A DNA stretch of 64,000 nucleotides, from the NCBI GenBank assembly GCA_036346205.1, contig JARFJB010001987.1, forward strand, positions 3,259,001-3,323,000, read 5' to 3'. How positions within the stretch are numbered: the stretch's first letter is position 1; every line of letters starts with the position of its first letter. This document shows positions 56,131-64,000 of this stretch, piece by piece. Made by a program: the position numbers and the translations under genes. The stretch comes from Vesta saturnalis (taxonomy: Eukaryota; Arthropoda; Insecta; Coleoptera; Lampyridae). Below the pieces are notes generated by a model. That model was not told the DNA's origin. It did not search any database and worked only from the letters and a program-made list of their open reading frames with translations.

Positions 56131-57769
56131 CGATAACGTTTTATTGCTCGTTGCAATATTTTCAAAGAGATGAAGGTATAGCGTTAAATAAAAGAAGGTA
56201 CTTGGATAGGATAGGTCAGTACGTAAGGAAATCGATATTTTCATGTTTGAATGACTATTTCGTTTTAACAGTTTTATACATAATCGATTTAATACAATTT
56301 TAACGTATTTTGCTAGTATTTCTAACGTGACCTATTTAATTGACAGGATGATTATCAGTTTTTAGTAATTAACTAAAATTATAATGAATTCTGTTTTCTT
56401 AATGGTGGAAATAGGTGGCTACAGTATTTACTGATTTATTGTTAAAGGGGAAATTTGGTGCTGAAATTATTTTATACGGGAACGATTTATTCTTTTACAG
56501 GGGTTATGCATCGTTCGGGACTGCCTTAGTTATAAAATGGAGGTGGTGGTGTATCAGAAAAGTGTTACTGGGCAAATTTCTTATCTCGGGGCGGGTGCAT
56601 AAGGTGATTAAACCTTCGGGAACAGTTAGTTTACTGGAATATTTATATTTTTATACAGGCGGTATGGATAAACTAAACGTTTGATGTAGTCTGGTATTAA
56701 AGAATGCTTGACACAGGAATATTTCTTTAATCTGGTCTTAATCGCAAAGTGCGATATAAGAAAGGCTCGGATTCAGGATATAAAAGAAGTAGACTGTACT
56801 ATAAACAATTACATTAAATGAGAGAATTTTAATACTCACTTTTGTTTGCGTAATTTCTACTGACTGAAAACACCGGGAAGTAAGTAAGTAAGTAGATGAA
56901 CTCGCTCTTGCTGCATAGTAGTAACCTTCGCGTTATTGTGTGTTATTATCTTCTTTTATTGGACACTGATATTTGCGTTCCAAATTTGTCATATTGTGTG
57001 AGTTCAATATGATGATAGTTGAAGTAATTAAAGTTAAATTTTAAGATTATTTGGTTTTGTGTTTTGAACTTGCAAGCTTCAGCTAAATTTACGTAAGAAA
57101 GGTTACGTATCATTTCCTATCGGAAGTAGACTTATTGTCTGTCTTCAAATGAATCATGCAGAATATTTAATGAATCTTATTTTTTTATGATTATTATGAT
57201 ATATAGTGCTAATAAACTCTAGGATGTAATATTACATGTGATTTTCTCACAACACAACCATTCTTTGTGGTTCACATGCATTATTAAGTAACAGTATCTT
57301 TTGATATTTACTTGATGTTAATTGTTTAACGGTAATTTCTAAAATTTAACCCACCTTGCAGTGACAAAAGCCCATAACTTTAATTATTTAATGAAAGTAT
57401 TCGCCATTTTTTTTATTTATTAAGATTAAGATTTGTGATTATACTATTCCAATGAATAAAGATGCGTAAATAAGATTGATTCTCTTTACACTTGGTCTTG
57501 CAACACGATAATTTATTTTGACTGCGTGCGAATATTTTGAAGCTTTTATAAATGAGACCAGTCCAGAAGCAAAATTGCTACAAAAGCTAAGCAAGCTGTT
57601 GTTTGTTTTAGATATTGCTGTTGAGAACTATCGTTTATTGGTACGCTAATTAATTCCTTATTCTTGATTTTAAATACACTGACCATCCATACTTTGACAT
57701 GCTGGATGTTATCTTGTTATAGTACTGCAATTTTCGCCCGTAAAAGTATATTTGTTCATATGCGTGTGA
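56131..57769. other. No recognised features
   Basis: AT-rich. One 89-codon frame (56415-56684) has no recognised family. Confidence 0.4.
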
Positions 57770-58016
57770 GTGAGTTATGTATGTGGGTGTTGTAGCGTGG
57801 CAGTATGGTGGTGTTGATGTAGGTGTAGCGGTGTGGGGGGAGATGCGCATGAATGCGTGCGTGCGTGCGTCCGTGTGTGCGTCCGTGTGTATGTATGGTC
57901 TGCGTCCGTGTTTGTGTGGTGTGGGTGTGGTGGGTGTGGGTGTGGGTGTGGATGTGGGTGTGGGTGTGGGTGTGGGTGTGGGTGTGCGTGTGTGTGGGTG
58001 TGAGTGTGTGTGTGTG
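57770..58016 (+). repeat. TG/GTGGGT-rich microsatellite
   Basis: Degenerate TG, GTGGGTGT and GTGCGTGC repeats. Open frames over it are artefacts. Confidence 0.9.
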
Positions 58017-58799
58017 TTAATATCCACCATATCTCCAGAAAGAGTACTTGTACGGAATATCAGCTTTTTTTAAATCTTCTAGAGCAGGTTAGGTTTTGGG
58101 AGAAAATCAGCGACGGAGAGGGGGGTTTCTTAAGAGCAGTTTTTGGTTTTTATCAAATAATTCGTAAACACATCGATTAATTACGCTCTATGTGATTTTC
58201 GGCACGACGCATAATTTATCATCAAAAAATTCTTAAGGTAGAATTTAAGTAATAATTCAGATTTTACCAATATCTTAATAATGATCGACTTTATGGAAAA
58301 TGTATAATTGTATGTCTTAAAAAAAGTTTAATTTTAAGTAAAGGTTCTTAACAACCAACCATATAATCTGGAAATTAATTTAATAATATCTGGGGTGAAA
58401 CAACACACGACGTTCCAACCTACAAAGTGGAAAATGAAAGGAATAAAATAATTTTAATTATATTTTTTTTAGGATAACTATGCAACCTCTTTTTTATACG
58501 TTCATAACGAAAACAGGTAACATTGTAAATACAAAAACAATAATTTATGTCAAAGTGCCGTTTAAAACTGCATGTCAGATGGAGATTAATAGACATGAAT
58601 AGATGTTCACTAAAAAATATTCCAAGCCCTTCCGTTTCTATAAAGTATTTATAAACAACAGTTATGTAAAATAAATTTTCTTAAACTAATCGTTATTTAG
58701 ACTAAATTACGTGTCCAAGAAAAATGAAATTAGGCCTAAACACATACTTTCAATTTCGTACGTATAATGTTTCTGAAGATATCGTGGATACCAACATAC
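58017..58799. other. Spacer between facing TG and CA tracts, with inverted edges
   Basis: Its edges are inverted to each other. The reverse complement of 58020-58062 (CGTACAAGTAC, TTTCTGGAGATATGGTGGAT) resembles 58750-58792 (CGTACGTATAA, TTTCTGAAGATATCGTGGAT). The interior shows no gene. Confidence 0.55.
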
Positions 58800-58801
58800 A
58801 T

Positions 58802-58863
<62 letters not shown>

Positions 58864-58870
58864 ACACAAC

Positions 58871-58901
<31 letters not shown>

Positions 58902-59215
58902 CATACATACACACACACAGACACGCACACGCACACACACGCATATGCACACACACATATGCACACGCACATGCACCACACGTACACGCACAGGCAGATG
59001 GACACGCACCAACACCAGCACCTGCAGCACCTGCACAGCACCGCACCGCACCGCACGCACCCGCACCGCACGCACCGCACCGCACACGCACGCACCGCAC
59101 CGCACACCGCACACCACGCACACGCACACGCACACGCACACTCACACGCTCACATAAACGCACAGGCACACGCACAGGCATACGCACACGCACATACACG
59201 CACACACACATTCAC
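58800..59215 (+). repeat. CA-rich microsatellite and minisatellite
   Basis: Pure (CA)n at first, then CACGCA, GCACCGCACC and related repeats. His/Thr- and Cys/Val-rich frames here are artefacts. Confidence 0.95.
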
Positions 59216-61233
59216 AGTGTTACCCGCCCTAGACTCACTATCGCATCAGTTACAGATACATTTTTCTAATTTACTTAATATTAACCTAACTAAACCTCAA
59301 AAAACTGTAAGGATCATCAAATCGAGTAACTTTCCTGTTATATATCATCACGATAGTAGACAGAGAGATACACGCACGAAGTGGTGCATTGCATACTTAA
59401 TTCGTAGCCTTTTCGGGTTAGAAAGAGATGAAACATATAGGGAGTCAACTTTATACAATATTTAAAGCGCGCGCTGTTTGATTCATTCAACAAATACCGA
59501 TTTTTATTGGATAGCAATGGAACGATGTTTTATTTATCGTCCGAGGAAATCTGAAACAATGGTTTCTACTGGCATTTCTGTACAGTGTTGTTGAAATGAG
59601 TACTTGTAAGTAAGAGGTTCGATATCTAACACATCTTAAAAAGATTTGGCCTATTTTAGTATTACAAATCCTGATTTTTATCACAGCAAATAAAAGAGGA
59701 GGCGGTTAAAATAAGTAACAAATAAATTAGGTCACGATGGTGGGTTGGATTCACTAAGTATAAGTTGAACGAACTCAGTTGTACTAAATTATATTTTATC
59801 GTCAATATCTGTTTGATACCGTTTCAGTAAATACGTGAAACAAAATATATGCAGTGAATCAAGGTTTATTAATAAATTTTACACAAAAAACACACAGTTC
59901 ATATTACTAAACACAAAATGGTACTTACTGGAAATAAATTGTGCAATATCTAAACCAACTCTAGGGAATGGTCATAAAATCAAAGTTTTCATATGTTCAG
60001 ATATAAAAATTGGGAAGATTGCAGTCTAGATTCTTTTTCTGCTTTGCATTTGACCAATTACTTCATCTTTTACAGTATTATGTGATTATGATATTAATAA
60101 ACAGATCTTGATATTATACCTGCCTCGTGTCCTTTGCATGGGAAAGAAATGCGTAATATATTAGAAAACTTTTCTTGTAACACATTATCAAAATTATCAA
60201 CACCAAATATATAAGATGAAATACATTACTCATTCGTATAATATTGGAGGGATCTCGGGATCTGACTCCCTCTATATTCCATTCCTCACTGATCGTCTCT
60301 CACACACTGACTACGTGATGTTCCCGCAGCAGCATACCGTTACTATGCGTTGTGCTTTCTCTTATTTACTATCGTGTATAGCATTAACAGTGAGGGGTTT
60401 TGGTGCATTACACTATTATCAAGGGTTACATTTGCACAGGACAGATATCACTTTCGAAGGGATACTTGTATTAAATTTGTCCAACATTTTCATAAAACCA
60501 AAAACAAGATGAATGGTCTCCGTAGAGTTTGTATATCATCTCCATGTAAATTGCGCTTTTGTTATCAATTATCAACAATCAATATGATGCATTGTTCTTC
60601 GTAAACTGTTTTGAAACGAATTCTTATATAAATCATATGCATAATTTAGTAAGTAGCCTACCATTTTATATACAATTGTTAGGCCTTCCGCCTCCTATAA
60701 TTCTGTTAGTGAGTTTAGTGTTGTTGGTTATAAGTAAATTAAGTTTTGATTCGCAAAGCTTCTATTAATATACGTTTAAATAAAATTAATACAATAATGC
60801 GAGTTGTTTAAATAGTTCAAAATGTAGAAGAGATACATTTATCAATTGTGGGTAAGATACTGGAAAGCAATTAATAGATGCGTGCTAGAAGTTCTGACTG
60901 TGATGGAATCAGCGTATTTCAGCCACTTTAATTGTCAAACAATGTGATAAATTCTTCACTTTTCTTCACTTCTTTAGTTATTTTATTCACAACCATTCAA
61001 CCCAAAGAAAGCGTCTGGTTCGAACCCGTTTCAGGTGTGGGTGTTTTGTAAGTATAGTGGGTTAAGTTTGTAGAGCAGCTTTGGCTAAAACCTCGCCTTT
61101 TCAAAAACAAAGTTAAGTCTAAAATCTTTTTTTTAATTTGGCTAAACTGCGTTTAAAAGAGCAAACGTTATCTAAAAAATCTTAATTCTACAATATTAAC
61201 ATTTATTTTATTTTATTCAATGGTTAACAAATA
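59216..61233. other. No recognised features
   Basis: Frames of 64-98 codons (59835, 60216, 60350, 60559) show no recognised family and no repeats. Confidence 0.4.
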
Positions 61234-63669
61234 TACCGGGTGTTCCAGTTTTTTGTAGCAGGACTTTAATGGTCGATAGAGCTTTCAAAATTAAGACAAA
61301 AAGTTCATATAAACATAGGTTGCCACACGCTTAGTTTTGGAGATACAGGGTTTTAAAGTTTTAATTTTTTTTTTAGTTCTGTTAATTTATCTTCAAAACT
61401 ATTTAAAATAATAAATTCAAATTTAGTACACATATTACACTCTTTCAACTCAATATTAAGGGGAGTTTAACGTTTATGAATATCTACAGGATAGTACATT
61501 TTCTGGGGAGGTACGCCCTTTATCCCCCCGAACTTTTTCACCAAAAATTTAGATTGCCCATTTGATTTAGGAACTTTTTTGTCTTCTCCTTTTTTTTCGA
61601 AAAATGCATAGTTTTTGAGATAAATTAGCTGTAATCCATGAACAGCTTCCAAATGGTAAGTAAAGAACGTCTGATGCTCCCGCAAAAAATAGTGTGCGAT
61701 GAAAAGAACAATAAAAAAAAAAGAATCAAATTATGTCAAATCTCACGTTTTATTTTAAATACGACTTGTGCTTAAGAAAGAATGTAATTTATTTACATAT
61801 TTTATTGTGTTAATTTTTATTGCAAAAGTGATATTTTAAAATGCCACTTTTGTTTTATAATCAAGATATAGCGGATATCCATTTTCTTTATGGCTTTGTA
61901 AATGGAAGTTCAGCAGCAGCAGTCCGTGAATATAGGCGAAGGTTTTCTTTTAGAAGAGCTCCGCATTCTTCAGTATTTGTAAGAGTTCACCAACAAATTA
62001 TAATAAAGGGGTTAAATAATGTGTATGGTCGTCAAAATAATAATCACAGGCAGCAAAGAAATATTGCACGACGAATTTTGCGTGAATTCGACAGAGATCC
62101 CACAACTAGCATTAGAAGAGTATCCGTAGCTTTAGGTGGAGTCTCAAATACCGAACATTAAGACGGGATCACCGATATCCTTACCATCTACAACCTGTTC
62201 AAGGACTACAACCAGGGGATGCAGAACGTAGAGTTGCGTATTGTCGATGGATTCTTGCTGAAAATAATAACAATCCAGGTTTTTTAAATAATGTTTTATG
62301 GACCGATGGATCCTGCTTCACTCACCGTGGTGTGGTAAATTTTCACAACCAGCACGTTTAAGCAAATGAAAATCCATATGTAGTTCGCCCGAGACATTTC
62401 CAACAAGAATTTAGTGTGAACGTCTGGATAGGTATTTACAATAATCACCTTTTTGGGCCCTACTTTTTACCACCTCGGATGAATGCTGCGGCTTTCTTGG
62501 AATTCCTAGAGCATGAACATGGGAATATGTGGGAACATATTCCCTTAAATTTACGAAGAACGGTTCGGTTCCAGCTTGATGGTTGTCCAGCTCATTATAG
62601 CAGAATCGTTAGAAACTGGCTGGACAACCATTATCCAGGAAGGTGAATCGGTCGTGCAGGTCCAGTTCCCTGGCCGCCAAGGTCTCCAGACCTAAATCCC
62701 TTAGATTTTTTTGTGTGGGAGTATTTAAAAGAAAGGATGTATACAACTCCTGTGACAACAAGAGATGAACTCATTAATAGGATTAGGGATGCGTATAATC
62801 AAATAAGACAATTTTTAGTTAATATTCCACGTGCAATTATTCGTCGGTATGAATTATGTTTTCAACAAAATGGTTCACATTTTGAACAGTTTCTTTAAAT
62901 TTATTTATTATTACGATAGCGTTTTTGTTTTGTTGCTATAGGTTAAGTTTATTTGTTTAATTTATTTATTTCGGTCATTTCATTCTTGTTAAAATCTTAA
63001 ATAGAAATTCTTTCCAATTTTTTCTAATAAATACGTATTTTTTTAATATTTATTTTGTTCTTTTACTTTTATTTTCCTTTATTTAATTCAAATGAAAAAA
63101 TCAGTGGAGTACTACTTATTAAGAGACAAAATAAACGTGAGAATTGACATAATTTGAATCTTTTTTTTATTGTTCTTTTCATGGCACACTATTTTTTGCG
63201 GGAGCATTAGACGTTCTTTACTTACCATTTGAAAGCTGTTCATGGATTACAGCTAATTTATCTCAAAAACTATGCATTTTTCGAAAAAAAACAGAAGACA
63301 AAAAAGTTCCTAAAACAAATGGGCAATCTAAATTTTTTTAAGAGTTAGAGGCGTAGCATGAAAAAGTTCGGAGGGGATAAAGGGTGTACCACCCCAGAAA
63401 ATTTACTGCCCTGTAGATATTGATAAACGTTAAACTACTCTTAATATTGAGTTTAAGAAGTGTAATATGTGTACTAAATTTGGAATTATTATTTTAAATA
63501 GTTTTGAAGATAAATTAAAAGAACTGAAAAAAAATTAAAACTTTGAAACCCTGTATCTCCAAAACTAAGCGTTTCGAAACCTATGTTTGTTTTATGAACT
63601 TTTTGTCTTAATTTTGAAAGCCGTATCGACTATTAAAGTCCTGCTACAAAAAAACTGGAACACTCTGTA
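61234..63669 (+). mobile_element. Complete DD41D mariner-type transposon with about 530-bp TIRs
   Basis: The left end TACCGGGTGTTCCAG (61234, after TA) and right end (reverse complement TACAGAGTGTTCCAG, to 63669, before TA at 63670-63671) begin inverted repeats of about 524 and 542 bp (61234-61757; 63128-63669). One transposase lies between them. Length is 2.44 kb. Both arms, both ends and the TA duplication are kept. Confidence 0.92.
61841..62898 (+). pseudogene. DD41D mariner transposase, broken by a few lesions
   Basis: Starts at ATG 61841. The N-terminal HTH region reads ADIHFLYGFVNGSSAAAVRE, then IARRILREFDRDPTTSIRRV. A frameshift lies at about 62155-62180. VLWTDGS holds the first catalytic Asp (about 62305), with Gly where Glu is usual. 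TAA at 62358-62360 and TGA at 62644-62646 (Trp codon site) interrupt it. QLDGCPAH has the second Asp (about 62580) and RSPDLNPLDFF the third, 41 residues later. The C-terminal frame 62713-62898 ends HFEQFL. Only about three lesions, so it is one of the better preserved copies. Confidence 0.88.
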
Positions 63670-63671
63670 TA

Positions 63672-64000
63672 AGTTGTGTTCAGAAAAATGTCTGTGGTTA
63701 TGTATATTATTTTAAATTGACATTTGATAATTGGGTCTAACTTATTCCAACCGGTTGGATACTTTATACAAAAACATACTGTGCATCATTTAAGAATTTT
63801 GAGGTTATTTCCAAAGAAACCCTGATTGTGTATTGTCTAATAGAAAATTTAGTGCGGTGCATAAGCCCCAAATGTAAAATAAATAGCACCGTCCATTAAA
63901 AGCTGACGAGGTGCCTTAGGTACTTCTGATTTACACCAGCTATGCAGACGTGCAAGTTTGATGGTGACATAAGCCTAAATCTATCGCTTTTTCAGTAAAC
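63672..64000. other. Unassigned right edge
   Basis: No gene or repeat recognised. Confidence 0.4.

Noticed and set aside
57650..59465. Long His/Thr- or Cys/Val-rich frames on both strands
   Set aside because: Products of CA/TG microsatellites in all frames, with no domain or start context.
1..64000. CRISPR array, bacterial operons, rRNA genes
   Set aside because: No direct-repeat/spacer arrays, ribosome-binding sites or conserved rRNA stretches. Gene content is eukaryotic transposons.

Overview
This is nuclear DNA of an arthropod, most likely an insect. It is AT-rich and built almost entirely of old, nested transposable elements, and I recognise no ordinary host gene. The insect reading rests on the mix of elements: DD41D-type mariner transposases, a piggyBac-like element, an Env-bearing Gypsy (errantivirus-like) provirus, jockey and CR1-like non-LTR retrotransposons, Penelope-like elements with GIY-YIG domains, and a Maverick/Polinton-type DNA polymerase. 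I cannot name the order or species.

Layout. 0-3 kb: a mariner copy with very long inverted repeats. 3.06-5.96 kb: a Penelope-like element (PLE) with a reverse transcriptase (RT) and GIY-YIG remnant. 6.7-7.2 kb: a corroded third mariner fragment abutting a Maverick-type protein-primed family B DNA polymerase (7.2-10.45 kb), whose last 782 codons form the longest open frame in the window. 11.3-12.95 kb: a second mariner copy whose outer flank resembles that of the first, so the two loci look like a segmental duplication. 14.5-14.9 kb: a non-LTR remnant. 17.1-18.4 kb: a different mariner with about 96-bp inverted repeats. 19.5-26.84 kb: a Gypsy/errantivirus remnant (integrase, Env, polypurine tract, probable LTR), with a pogo-like element inserted in env at TA and a piggyBac-like element inserted in the probable LTR at TTAA. 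26.9-28.4 kb: a foldback element with 555-bp arms between two (TA)n tracts. 28.5-31.4 kb: two minus-strand RT remnants, one carrying a tRNA-derived SINE with an 11-bp target duplication. 31.6-32.8 kb: a second PLE family in inverted arrangement. 33.2-36.8 kb: a minus-strand CR1/jockey-like element split by mariner debris. 36.8-37.1 and 55.0-56.1 kb: repeats of about 327 bp that contain a tRNA-like cloverleaf. 37.9-39.9 kb: a non-LTR element (family A). 39.9-42 kb: an RT scrap and a DDE_3 transposase scrap. 44.6-47.9 kb: a nearly full-length jockey element. 50-53.9 kb: a large inverted pair of PLE copies, one broken by a 5'-truncated family A element with a perfect 12-bp target duplication. 57.8-59.2 kb: two facing TG/CA microsatellites with inverted flanks. 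61.2-63.7 kb: a complete DD41D mariner with about 530-bp inverted repeats.

The elements do not form a pathway. Their relation is stratigraphic: insertion order can be read where one interrupts another (Gypsy, then pogo and piggyBac; PLE, then family A; RT, then SINE). Nearly all coding regions carry stops, frameshifts or changed catalytic residues. The main exception is the polymerase frame at 8106-10454. The most unusual points are the double, concentric termini of one mariner family, the intact orphan polymerase with a Vsr-like motif, the hammerhead-like motifs at PLE ends, and the tRNA-bearing tandem repeat. I did not find a convincing new multi-gene system.
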